Below, piece after piece: positions 16,978 to 24,715 of a stretch of DNA of 64,000 bases. The position numbers were made by a program, and so were the translations under genes. The stretch is from assembly GCA_002150995.1 (NCBI GenBank), contig MDHJ01000001.1, positions 1,860,001 to 1,924,000 of the forward strand. Reading direction: 5' to 3'. Each line of letters begins with the position of its first letter. Within the stretch, counting starts at the first letter, position 1. This DNA is from Clavibacter michiganensis (GTDB lineage Bacteria > Actinomycetota > Actinomycetes > Actinomycetales > Microbacteriaceae). The notes under the pieces are model-generated. The model saw only the letters and a program-made list of their open reading frames with translations, was not told the origin of the DNA and did no database searches.

Positions 16978-17657
16978 GAGGGCATCTCCTCGGTGTCGTG
17001 GGTGTCGCCGGGGTCACCGGTCGCGTCGCGCAGTGCCAGGCCCGTGAGCTCGCGCAGCTCGTCCAGGGTCACGTCGCCGAGGAGCTCCGTCACGGCGAAC
17101 CCGTCCGGGGTCACGTCGAACACGGCCCGGTCCGTGTAGACCCGGTCCACGCACGCCACGCCGGTGAGGGGATAGGTGCACGCGGCCACGAGCTTCGACC
17201 GGTCGTCGCGCGTGAGCAGATCCGTCATCACCCAGACGCTCTTCGCGCCGATCGCGAGGTCCATCGCCCCGCCGACCGCCGGGATCGAGCCGGGAGCGCC
17301 GGTGTGCCAGTTCGCGAGGTCCCCGTGCTCGGAGACCTGGAAGGCCCCGAGCACGCAGATGTCGAGGTGACCGCCGCGCATCATCCCGAACGAGTCGGCG
17401 TGGTGGAAGTACGAGGAGCCGGGCAGTTCGGTCACGGGCTGCTTGCCGGCGTTCATGAGGTCCGGGTCGACGAGCCCGGGAGCGGGAGCCGGGCCCATGC
17501 CGAGCATCCCGTTCTCGGTGTGCAGGATGATCTCGAGCCCGGTCGGCAGGGCGTCGGCGATGAGGGTGGGTGCTCCGATGCCGAGGTTCACGATCGCGCC
17601 CTCGGGGATGTCCTGGGCGATCCGGGCCGCGAGGGCGCGGCGGTCGAGGCCGCTCAT
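16974..17657 (-). CDS. pcaJ: 3-oxoadipate CoA-transferase, beta subunit
   Basis: 227 residues, the usual size of the B subunit of 3-oxoacid CoA-transferases. Visible are IVNLGIGAPTLIADAL, the catalytic-Glu loop LHTENGMLGMGPAP, GGAMDLAIGAKSVWVMTDL and the conserved TGVACVDRVYTDRAVFD. It moves CoA from succinyl-CoA to 3-oxoadipate together with the alpha subunit encoded just upstream. Overlaps its neighbours by 4 bp on each side. Transfer to another 3-oxoacid such as acetoacetate cannot be ruled out from sequence alone. Confidence 0.9.
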   Translation of the reverse strand: MSGLDRRALAARIAQDIPEGAIVNLGIGAPTLIADALPTGLEIILHTENGMLGMGPAPAPGLVDPDLMNAGKQPVTELPGSSYFHHADSFGMMRGGHLDICVLGAFQVSEHGDLANWHTGAPGSIPAVGGAMDLAIGAKSVWVMTDLLTRDDRSKLVAACTYPLTGVACVDRVYTDRAVFDVTPDGFAVTELLGDVTLDELRELTGLALRDATGDPGDTHDTEEMPS

Positions 17658-18361
17658 GCGGGCGACCCCACGAACTCGCCGTCACGGAGCCAGGGGCGCT
17701 CGCCGACCACGACCACGTGGTCGACGAAGATGCCCGGCGTCACGACGGCCTCGGGATCGAGGGCGCCGAGCTCCACGACCTCGTCGACCTGCGCGACGGT
17801 GGTGCGCGCCGCCGCCGCCATCAGCGGACCGAAGTTGCGGGCGGTGCGACGGTAGACGAGGTTGCCCCAGCGGTCGGCGCGGTAGGCCGAGATGAGCGCG
17901 ACGTCGGCGCGCAGCGGGTGCTCGAGGATGTAGTCGCGCCCGTCGATCGTGCGCGTCTCCTTGCCGTCGGCCACGGTGGTGCCGACGCCCGTGGGGGTGA
18001 AGAACGCGCCGATCCCGGCACCCGCGGCGCGGATGCGCTCGGCGAGGTTCCCCTGCGGCACGAGCTCGAGCTCGATGTCGCCGGCGCGGTAGGCGGCGTC
18101 GAAGGCCTGCGAGTCGGCCTGCCGGGGGAACGAGCACACGATGCGCCGGACCCGCCCTGCCGTGATGAGGGCCGCGATGCCGGTGTCGCCGTTGCCGGCG
18201 TTGTTGCTCACGATCGTGAGGCCCGAGGCGCCGTGGGCGATGAGCGCGTCGATCAGCTCGACGGGCTGGCCGGCGGCACCGAAGCCGCCGATCATGACGG
18301 TCGCGCCGTCGCTCACGTCGGCGATCGCATCGCCCGCATCGTCTCTCAGCTTCGAGATCAC
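17654..18361 (-). CDS. pcaI: 3-oxoadipate CoA-transferase, alpha subunit
   Basis: 235 residues from a GTG at 18361 (encoding VISKLRDDAGDAIADV), chosen because a GGACGG motif precedes it and the family begins there. A longer frame starting at 18412 would run through the probable operator. The A-subunit glycine motif GATVMIGGFGAAGQPVELI and the SNNAGNGDTGIAAL segment are clear, as is FFTPTGVGTTVADGKE. First gene of the pcaIJF-iclR operon, which continues toward the dioxygenase genes. Confidence 0.88.
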   Translation of the reverse strand: MISKLRDDAGDAIADVSDGATVMIGGFGAAGQPVELIDALIAHGASGLTIVSNNAGNGDTGIAALITAGRVRRIVCSFPRQADSQAFDAAYRAGDIELELVPQGNLAERIRAAGAGIGAFFTPTGVGTTVADGKETRTIDGRDYILEHPLRADVALISAYRADRWGNLVYRRTARNFGPLMAAAARTTVAQVDEVVELGALDPEAVVTPGIFVDHVVVVGERPWLRDGEFVGSPA

Positions 18362-18373
18362 AGCCACCGTCCG

Positions 18374-18392
18374 GTGTTCGTCATGCGAACAC
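18374..18392. promoter_or_regulatory. Palindromic operator upstream of pcaI
   Basis: Perfect inverted repeat GTGTTCG - 5 bp - CGAACAC, located 13 bp upstream of the chosen pcaI start. Position and symmetry fit an IclR-type operator controlling the operon, with the IclR gene in the same transcript. No second copy was noticed before the dioxygenase gene. Confidence 0.55.
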
Positions 18393-18425
18393 TTGTACGC
18401 ATGTTGACGCAATGGTCATGCACGG

Positions 18426-18758
18426 CGGGTCGAAGCGCAAGGGGACGGCTCGGATCCGCCGCCGAGGAGGCGTCCACCGGGCGACGTCCTCGCGGGCCGG
18501 CACCGCGAGCGCCGGAACGGGGCCGCCCGTGGAGGACGGCGCGCTGGGCGGGGCCCGGCGCTGCCCGACCACGCGCCGCCCGCGACCGCACCGTCGCCCA
18601 CGGGGCCTGCGGAGGCACGGAGGGCGTCCACGGCGGCGCGCTCGCGGACACTACGGGGCCGCCGCGCCGCCGCCTCGGCGGCGAGCGCACCGGCCGGGAG
18701 ACCCGGTGGGGGAGACGGTGCGGCCGCGGGAATCTCCACGACCGCACCGTCGGCGGGA
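18426..18758. other. Intergenic region without a recognisable gene
   Basis: Between pcaI and the isochorismatase-like gene. Open frames here are extremely Arg/Pro/Gly-rich with no family resemblance. I see no repeat, RNA or mobile-element end. Confidence 0.6.
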
Positions 18759-19451
18759 TCAGGCCTCGCGCGTCTGCGCCGCGGCCCACTTGACCTCGGC
18801 GTCGGCCCCGGGGCCGCCGATGGCCTCCTCGGTGGCTCGTCCGGCCAGCTCGGCCGCGGCGAAGTAGGACGGGATGACCTGCGAGTGGAGGGCTCCCCAG
18901 GCCGCGTAGTCCTCGCGGGCCCAGGTGTGCTGGAGCTCGGAGATGACGGCCTCGGTGTCGACGACCGTGGCACCGGCAGCCGTCAGCCGGGCGATGGAGA
19001 TCCGCTGCGACGCCTCGGAGTACGCACCCGAGGCGTCGATGACCGCGTACACGTCGTAGCCCTCGGCGAGGGCGGAGATGGTGGGCTCGACGACGCAGAT
19101 GCTCGTCATGATCCCCGCGATGACGAGCGTCCTGCGGCCCGTGGCCGCGACGGCGTCCCGGAAGTCGTCGACGTCCCACGCGTTGATCTGGCCCTGGCGC
19201 GAGACGTACCGGGTGTGCGGTGCGTTCTCGAAGATCTCCGGGATGAGCGGGCCGTTGGTGCCGGCGGGCACCGACGCGGTCGCGACGACGGGGACGCCGG
19301 CGAGGCTCGCTGCCTTGGCGAGGGCGGCCACGTTGTTCCGGAGCTCGGCGATCGGCGAGTCGCGGACCACCTGGAGGAGTCCGCTCTGGTGATCGACCAT
19401 GAGGAGGACGGCGTCGTCGGCGCTGATGAGGCGGGTTGCTGAGGTGCTCAC
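18759..19451 (-). CDS. Isochorismatase-like cysteine hydrolase
   Basis: 230 residues from a GTG at 19451 (VSTSATRLISADDAVLL). The catalytic triad of the isochorismatase/YcaC group is visible: Asp in LLMVDHQSGLL, a Lys in the LAKAAS region and the Cys in IAGIMTSICVVEPT. The non-proline cis-peptide region AGIMTS is also conserved. These hydrolases act on amide or ether substrates; YcaC-like members have no firmly known substrate. Divergent from a LysR gene with a palindromic LysR-type site between them, so it is probably that regulator's target. No partner enzymes adjoin it. Confidence 0.88.
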   Translation of the reverse strand: MSTSATRLISADDAVLLMVDHQSGLLQVVRDSPIAELRNNVAALAKAASLAGVPVVATASVPAGTNGPLIPEIFENAPHTRYVSRQGQINAWDVDDFRDAVAATGRRTLVIAGIMTSICVVEPTISALAEGYDVYAVIDASGAYSEASQRISIARLTAAGATVVDTEAVISELQHTWAREDYAAWGALHSQVIPSYFAAAELAGRATEEAIGGPGADAEVKWAAAQTREA

Positions 19452-19535
19452 GTTGTGTCTTCTCTGTTGAAAGGGGATGTCGCGGATGCGCGGCACAGGA
19501 GATCGAAGCAAGATCGGTGCTGGACCAATCCCCAC

Positions 19536-19552
19536 TCAGATCGATGATCTGA
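19536..19552. promoter_or_regulatory. LysR-type operator
   Basis: Perfect 7-bp inverted repeat TCAGATC - GAT - GATCTGA, containing a T-N11-A core, in the gap between the divergent hydrolase and LysR genes. A smaller repeat (ATGAC, one base, GTCAT) follows at about 19554-19564. This arrangement is typical for LysR autoregulation and activation of the divergent gene. Confidence 0.6.
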
Positions 19553-19575
19553 GATGACGGTCATCAGATGGGAAG

Positions 19576-20436
19576 ATGATGGATCTCAAGCAGCTGGAGT
19601 ACTTCGTCTCCGCCGCCGAGGAGTTGAACTTCTCGCGCGCCGCGAGCCGGTGCCACGTCGTCCAGTCCGCGATCAGCGCCTCCATCAAGGGGCTCGAGCG
19701 GGAGCTGGACGTCAGGCTCTTCGACCGGTCGACGCACCGGGTGTCGCTCACGCACGAGGGCCGTGTGCTCCTCGAGCGGTCGCGGGAGGTGTTCCGCGCT
19801 GTGGACGCTGCGCGCGCCTCGGTCGCGCGACCCAACGGCGAGCTCCGCGGCACAGTCCGGATCGGCGTCACGCAGGGCGCGTGGCGGGGCATGACCGAGA
19901 CCCTGACCACGATGCGGCGAGAGCATCCGCACGTGACGGTGATGCTGCGTCAGGCACCTGCAGGCGACCTCTTCCGCGACGTCACCGCCGGCGACCTCGA
20001 CGTGGCCGTCGTCCCGATGCGCAAGGCCCGCGAACCGGGCCTCGTCGTCCGGGAGCTGTACCGCGAGCGCCTCGTCGCGGTCGCCCCTCCCGGGTCGGGG
20101 ATCGCCGCGCATCCGGAGGTCTCGCTCGCGTCCCTCGCGCGCGAGGACTTCATCGACTTCTGCGGGCAGTGGGCGCTCCGCGACATCGTCGACGGGGCGT
20201 TCGACCGAGCGGCGGTCGTCCGGAACGGGCGCTACGAGGTCAACGACGTCACCGTCGGGTTCTCGCTCGTCGAGGCGGGCCTCGGCGTCATGGTCGTCCC
20301 CGACCACCTCGCCGAGCGGGAGACGGGGCTCGCACGACTCGCCATCCAGGGAGACCTGTCGTGGAGGATCGGGGCGATCACGCCGTCACGAGCGGGTTCC
20401 GCGCTCGCTGCTGCGGTCGTCGAACTGCTCGTGTGA
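19576..20436 (+). CDS. LysR family transcriptional regulator
   Basis: 286 residues. N-terminal LysR helix-turn-helix (DLKQLEYFVSAAEELNFSRA, SRCHVVQSAISASIKGLERE, DVRLFDRSTHRVSLTHEGR), then the periplasmic-binding-like effector domain beginning LRGTVRIGVTQGAWRG. A GGGAAG site precedes tandem ATG codons at 19576 and 19579. It is divergent from the isochorismatase-like hydrolase and likely controls it through the palindrome at 19536. The effector is unknown. Confidence 0.9.
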   Translation: MMDLKQLEYFVSAAEELNFSRAASRCHVVQSAISASIKGLERELDVRLFDRSTHRVSLTHEGRVLLERSREVFRAVDAARASVARPNGELRGTVRIGVTQGAWRGMTETLTTMRREHPHVTVMLRQAPAGDLFRDVTAGDLDVAVVPMRKAREPGLVVRELYRERLVAVAPPGSGIAAHPEVSLASLAREDFIDFCGQWALRDIVDGAFDRAAVVRNGRYEVNDVTVGFSLVEAGLGVMVVPDHLAERETGLARLAIQGDLSWRIGAITPSRAGSALAAAVVELLV

Positions 20437-20627
20437 TCCCGCGGCGCTCGCGTCGAACCGTTCGGGCATCCCATCGCTGTCCGACGACGGCGGGATGCCC
20501 CCTAACGCGAGCCCGACGAGAGGAGCGATCGGTCGTCGCGCGCGAGCCGCCCGCGGGACGTCGAGAAGCAGTCGGCGCTCGCGGACGACCTCCTCGCCGT
20601 CCTCGGCCGCCGGGAGGAGGCGGCGTG

Positions 20628-20930
20628 ATGTCCGCCCACCCGATCCACGACACCACGGTCCTGACCGGGCGCTCCACCACGCACGTCTGGCACAGCCCGG
20701 ACACGACCGCCATGACCGCGGTGCTGCCCATCGTGTTCCTGTCGCTGGTCCCCTACGTCTTCGGTGGTGCGATCGACACCGGCAGCCCCCCCCTACGTCG
20801 ACCACCTGCTGCCCGGCCTCCTGCTCATCCTCGTCGCCTCCGCGGTGGTCGGCGTCGCGTTGCTGATGGGCTCTCGGAGCGGTGCCGGCGTCGTCGCGTG
20901 GCTCGCGGCGGTGCGCTTCGGCTCAGCGCC
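20628..20930 (+). pseudogene. ABC-2 type permease remnant (DrrB-like), frameshifted and truncated
   Basis: Starts MSAHPIHDTTVLTGRSTTHV, then TAVLPIVFLSLVPYVFGGAI, which resembles the first helix of daunorubicin-type ABC-2 permeases (DrrB). The frame then slips at an eight-C run (20786-20793); the next frame continues PPYVDHLLPGLLLILVASAV and a further helix before losing similarity. Only about 100 of some 250 expected residues remain. Just upstream (about 20530-20628) a short frame ends EKQSALADDLLAVLGRREE and a TGA overlapping this ATG, which may be the tail of a former upstream operon gene I cannot assign. Confidence 0.6.
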
Positions 20931-21022
20931 CGGCCATCAGCTCGAAGCACGACCGTGCATCGCCGCGGCCCGACGAGTCGCGTCTCGTCACGGCCGTCAT
21001 TGCCGCGCTCCCGACCCATGTG

Positions 21023-21055
21023 CTACCTTTTGTGTAGTGACTACGAGAGAGGTAG
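21023..21055. promoter_or_regulatory. Nested palindromes upstream of the HxlR gene
   Basis: Outer inverted repeat CTACCT (21023-21028) and AGGTAG (21050-21055) enclose an inner perfect repeat GTAGT-G-ACTAC (21034-21044). It ends five bases before the HxlR start codon. HxlR regulators usually bind such GTA(N)TAC repeats and control their own promoter, so this is probably the operator. Confidence 0.6.
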
Positions 21056-21059
21056 TGCG

Positions 21060-21455
21060 ATGGTCGAGGACCTGAACGAGACGGCGCCGGATTCGCGTGC
21101 GTCCTTCGATGTCGGGGCATGCCCGTCCTTCGTGGCGGCGATGGACGTCATCGGCCGGCGGTGGTCGGGGCTGATCATCGAGGCCATCGGTCAGGGCAAC
21201 ACGGGTTTCGCCGAGATCAGCAGGTTCATCGGGGTGATCGGCGACACGATGCTGGCGCGTCGGCTCCGTGAGCTGGAAGACGACTCCCTCGTCGTCCGGG
21301 AGGTCCTCGACGGGCCACCCGTCCGGGTCCGGTACTCGCTCACCGGACGGGGCGCAGAGCTCCTCCCGATCCTCCAGCAGATCGTCCTCTGGGGTCACGC
21401 GCACGCATTGGCAGGGACCCGCACGCCCGAGCACCGCTTCGAGGGCGCGGAGTAG
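21060..21455 (+). CDS. HxlR family winged-helix regulator
   Basis: 131 residues from the ATG at 21060. The HxlR domain is complete: CPSFVAAMDVIGRRWSGLII, the recognition region FAEISRFIGVIGDTMLARRL, and the wing DGPPVRVRYSLTGRGAELLP. HxlR members sense redox or aldehyde/quinone stress; a Cys near residue 20 (GACPSF) is in the position used for thiol sensing in some of them. It lies 202 bp upstream of a flavin monooxygenase/FMN reductase pair on the same strand and probably controls it. Confidence 0.88.
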   Translation: MVEDLNETAPDSRASFDVGACPSFVAAMDVIGRRWSGLIIEAIGQGNTGFAEISRFIGVIGDTMLARRLRELEDDSLVVREVLDGPPVRVRYSLTGRGAELLPILQQIVLWGHAHALAGTRTPEHRFEGAE

Positions 21456-21657
21456 CGCAGCTACCGGATCTCCGCCGATCGACGGCCGGTGGTCTCCACC
21501 GGCGCCCGGGAGCGTCGCACCTGGCCAGCACGCCCTGTGCGCTCCATCAGTGCGCATGCAGCACGTCTGCCGTCCGTCGCGGCAGCGATTCCCACGACGA
21601 CTTCCGATGGGGGACACCCCGCGTCGGATTCCCTACGAGCACGAGGAGAACACAGTC

Positions 21658-22719
21658 ATGCCCTTCGAACTAGGAGCGATCACCTTCGGTGAGATCACCT
21701 CCGACCTCACCACCGGTGTCACCCCTTCGCCTCAGCAGCGGATGGCGGAGACGTTGGAGCAGGCGGTGGTCGCGGACGAGGTCGGGCTCGATGTCTTCGG
21801 GGTCGGGGAGCACCACCGATCCGACTTCATCGCGTCGGCGCCGCACATGATCCTCAGTGCCGCAGCCGCCCTCACCAGGGCGATCCGCCTGACGAGCTCC
21901 GTCACCGTGCTGGGCTCCGAGGACCCGGTGCGGGTGTTCCAGAACTTCTCCACGCTCGACCTCGTATCGAACGGGCGGGCGGAGATGATCGCCGGACGCG
22001 GCTCGTACAGCGAGTCGTTCCCCCTGTTCGGATACGAGCTGGACGACTACGCCGACCTGTTCCGCGAGAAGCTCGACGCCCTCCTGGCGATCCGCGCGAG
22101 CAACCCCGCACAGTGGGCGGGAAGCGCGCACACCAACGACCTGCGCCGGGTCGACATCGCACCGCGCCCGGTCAGGGACCTGCCCGTATGGGTCGGGGTG
22201 GGCGGATCGCCGGCCTCGGCGGTCAGCACCGGTCGACTCGGATTGCCGATGGCGTTGGCCCTGCTGCTCGGACCCGTGGACCAGCACCTGCGCACGGTCG
22301 CCATGTACCGGCAGGCCGCGTCGGAGGCGGGCCACGACTCGCAGCGCACGCCGATCAGCATCAACACGCACGGCTACGTCGGGTCCTCGAGTCAGCAGGC
22401 CCGGGATGTCATGTTCCCCTACTTCCGCATCGGCATGCGGGAGAACAACCACCAGCGCGGCACGGGGTTCGACATCCCCCGACGCGCCTTCGACGCGCAG
22501 GCCTCCGAGCACGGTGGACTCCTCGTGGGCAGCAGCCAGGAGATCATCGACAAGCTCATGACCTACCACGAGCTCTACGGGGTGACCCGCGCCGTGATCC
22601 AGATGGGCTTCGGGGGAGTGCCGCAGAAGGAGCACCTCGCGTCCATCGAGCGCCTCGGCACGGAGGTCGCTCCGGTCGTTCGCGCAGAGGTCGCGCGCCG
22701 AGAGCAGGTGGCCGCATGA
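21658..22719 (+). CDS. Luciferase-like FMN-dependent monooxygenase (CE1758 type)
   Basis: 353 residues from the ATG at 21658, preceded by GAGGAGAA. The N-terminus (FELGAITFGEITSDLTTG, then DEVGLDVFGVGEHH) and the NGRAEMIAGRGSYSESFPLF loop are typical of the luciferase-like monooxygenases that are paired with a dedicated FMN reductase in actinobacteria. The next gene overlaps its stop by ATGA and encodes that reductase, so the two form a two-component monooxygenase. The substrate is not known for this family branch. HxlR control is inferred from position. Confidence 0.9.
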   Translation: MPFELGAITFGEITSDLTTGVTPSPQQRMAETLEQAVVADEVGLDVFGVGEHHRSDFIASAPHMILSAAAALTRAIRLTSSVTVLGSEDPVRVFQNFSTLDLVSNGRAEMIAGRGSYSESFPLFGYELDDYADLFREKLDALLAIRASNPAQWAGSAHTNDLRRVDIAPRPVRDLPVWVGVGGSPASAVSTGRLGLPMALALLLGPVDQHLRTVAMYRQAASEAGHDSQRTPISINTHGYVGSSSQQARDVMFPYFRIGMRENNHQRGTGFDIPRRAFDAQASEHGGLLVGSSQEIIDKLMTYHELYGVTRAVIQMGFGGVPQKEHLASIERLGTEVAPVVRAEVARREQVAA

Positions 22720-23312
22720 GCCGGGCGCTCGAGGTCGTCGTCGTCAACGGCAGTCCGAACGAGCGGTCCAAGACCGGCGGCCTCGCAGATCTCGTCACGG
22801 CGACGCTCGCGGACCTGCTCCCGATCGAGGTGCACCACGTCGGCGTCCACCGCCTGGGCGCCTCCTTCACGGGAGCCGTGCAGCGCGAGGACGTGGATGC
22901 GGCCGTCGAGGCGGAGATCCGCGCGGTGGAGACCGCCGACGTGCTCGTGGCAGCGACGCCGGTCTACCGCGCGTCGTACTCGGGCATGTTCAAGCACTTC
23001 TTCGACCTGGTGGATCAGTACGCGCTGGCGAACAAGCCCGTGATCCTCGTGGCGACCGGCGGGAGCGACCGGCACGCTCTCGTCATCGAGCACGAGCTCC
23101 GGCCGCTGTTCGCGTTCTTCCAGGCCGCGACCATCCCCGTGGGCTTCTACGCGAACGCGGGTGACTTCGACGGCACCACGGTGCTCAACAACGAGGTCTA
23201 CAGCCGCATCGAGATGGGCCTGCACGACGTGCTCCCCGCCTTGATCCGCGCCACCGAGGAACGACCGGATGCGGATCCGGACCTCCGCGACCAGCACGGC
23301 GCGGCCACGTAG
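22716..23312 (+). CDS. NAD(P)H-dependent FMN reductase (CE1759 type)
   Basis: 198 residues, flavodoxin-like fold. Near the N-terminus VVVNGSPNERSKTGGLADLV is the phosphate-binding loop; ATPVYRASYSGMFKHFFDLV is the flavin-binding segment common to SsuE/MsuE-type reductases. It should supply FMNH2 to the luciferase-like monooxygenase whose stop codon it overlaps by 4 bp. No transmembrane segments or signal peptide. Confidence 0.9.
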   Translation: MSRALEVVVVNGSPNERSKTGGLADLVTATLADLLPIEVHHVGVHRLGASFTGAVQREDVDAAVEAEIRAVETADVLVAATPVYRASYSGMFKHFFDLVDQYALANKPVILVATGGSDRHALVIEHELRPLFAFFQAATIPVGFYANAGDFDGTTVLNNEVYSRIEMGLHDVLPALIRATEERPDADPDLRDQHGAAT

Positions 23313-23492
23313 CCGTCATCCGTCGGGTCGCGGGGAATCCATCCGCCGGAGTCGCTCGGGCACTCCGGCAGGATGCAAGGAGCGCTGCTTGCAGGGCGAG
23401 CTCCGAATGAGGCTGACGAGCACGTCGCGGGATCGCAGTGGCTGAGGTCGCGGAACGGGTGGTCGATGACGTGAGGGAATGGGGAGGTGGCG

Positions 23493-23987
23493 ATGTCGGT
23501 GTCCGATCGAGAGCCCACCAGCCCGCTCACGTGGACTCTGATCGCGGGCCTCGGTCCCGTCGGAGGGAGTCTCGCGGGCATCGCCTACTCGCTCGCGCAC
23601 ACGGTTCCCCAATGGATCCTCTCGCCGAGTTCCGCGGGAGGGACCGGGTCCGCCGGGCTCTCCACGTTCGGTGCGATCGTCGGCGCCGCCGTGGGCCTCG
23701 GCTTCGGGATGGTCGTCAGCGCCGTCGCCCTGACGGTCTTCGCCGTCATCTCGAGCGTCACACGACGGGATCGCATCCGCATCCGGGTCTCGTCCGCGGC
23801 CGCGGGGTGCTGCGCCTTCGTGGTCTTCGGCTCATTCGCCGAGTGGGGAGACGGGCGAGTCGTCGTGGAGTCCTCTGCTGCGGCCCTCGCTTGCCTTGCG
23901 GCGTTCGCCCTGACCATCTCCTGGTCCATCCGCCGGACGCGCCGAACGGCAGGGACTCGTCCGGACCCGGGTGGACCTCGCCGGTAG
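23493..23987 (+). CDS. Four-helix membrane protein of unknown function
   Basis: 164 residues from the ATG at 23493, which has GGGGAGG at good spacing; a GTG at 23487 is too close to that site. Four hydrophobic segments (roughly residues 14-33, 54-82, 98-116 and 126-142) and a basic C-terminus (IRRTRRTAGTRPDPGGPRR). No family recognised. It is a monocistronic-looking accessory gene. Confidence 0.65.
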   Translation: MSVSDREPTSPLTWTLIAGLGPVGGSLAGIAYSLAHTVPQWILSPSSAGGTGSAGLSTFGAIVGAAVGLGFGMVVSAVALTVFAVISSVTRRDRIRIRVSSAAAGCCAFVVFGSFAEWGDGRVVVESSAAALACLAAFALTISWSIRRTRRTAGTRPDPGGPRR

Positions 23988-24111
23988 GGGATTCCCGGCC
24001 AAGGCCTCGGCGCCGGTGACGGTGCGGCTGTGTCCGAGACCCGGTAGGAGACGGTCGATGCGTCGCTCCGGCCTGTCCGGTAGACAGGTGGGACGTGTCG
24101 ATCGAGGGTTG

Positions 24112-24627
24112 ATGATGCTGGTTCAGGTGTGTGGACTGCCCGGTGCGGGGAAGACGACGCTGTCGGCCGCGATCGCGGAGGAGCTCCCCGCCGTGCTGCT
24201 GCGGGTCGATGCGATCGAAGCGGCGATGTGGAAGCACGGCATCCCGCCAGAGCAGTCGGGGATCGCCGCGTACTCGGTCATGCACGCGATCGCCGCTCCG
24301 AACCTGCGCCGAGGCCAGACGGTCATCGCGGACGCGGTGAGCGGTGTGGAGCCGGCGCGAGCCGGCTGGGTCTCGACAGCCGAGGCCGCAGGCGTGGAGT
24401 TGCGCGTGATCGAGGTCGTGTGTCCCGATGCCGACGAGCATCGTCGGCGCGTGGAGCACCGTGAGAACGATCTGCCCGGCTTCATCCTGCCGACATGGGA
24501 GGCGGTGCAGCGCACCGCCGAGGAGTACGAAGCACGTACGGATGACCGTCTCGTGATCGACAGCACCCGCCCGCTCGAGGAGACGGTCCACCAGGCGCTC
24601 GAGTTCCTCGACGCTCACGTCCGGTAG
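24112..24627 (+). CDS. P-loop NTPase, small-molecule kinase-like
   Basis: 171 residues from the ATG at 24112. It opens with MMLVQVCGLPGAGKTTLSAA, a Walker A loop at residues 8-15, followed by LLRVDAIEAAMWKHGIPPEQ and VIADAVSGVEPARAGWVSTA, which resemble the substrate-binding part of gluconate/chloramphenicol-type kinases and zeta-toxin-like P-loop kinases. EVVCPDADEHRRRVEHRE is the usual lid with arginines. The phosphate acceptor is unknown. No antitoxin-like gene precedes it, so a toxin role is unlikely. Confidence 0.8.
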   Translation: MMLVQVCGLPGAGKTTLSAAIAEELPAVLLRVDAIEAAMWKHGIPPEQSGIAAYSVMHAIAAPNLRRGQTVIADAVSGVEPARAGWVSTAEAAGVELRVIEVVCPDADEHRRRVEHRENDLPGFILPTWEAVQRTAEEYEARTDDRLVIDSTRPLEETVHQALEFLDAHVR

Positions 24628-24703
24628 GGGATCCCCGAGCGGTGGAGGAGCCGACGAGCGCGTGAGGGGATCCGGCGCCGTGGCGTCCATCGAGCCCCGG
24701 TCC

Positions 24704-24709
24704 TACACT
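24704..24709 (+). promoter_or_regulatory. -10 box of a leaderless promoter
   Basis: TACACT ends six bases before the ATG at 24716, leaving no room for a Shine-Dalgarno sequence. The same arrangement recurs before several accessory genes in this window (for example 31863, 35682 on the minus strand, and 50548). Confidence 0.55.
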
Positions 24710-24715
24710 CGCCCC

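Noticed and set aside
24112..24627. Zeta-toxin of a toxin-antitoxin pair
   Set aside because: The P-loop kinase has no small antitoxin gene before or after it and lacks a clear zeta-toxin signature; kept as a kinase-like protein.
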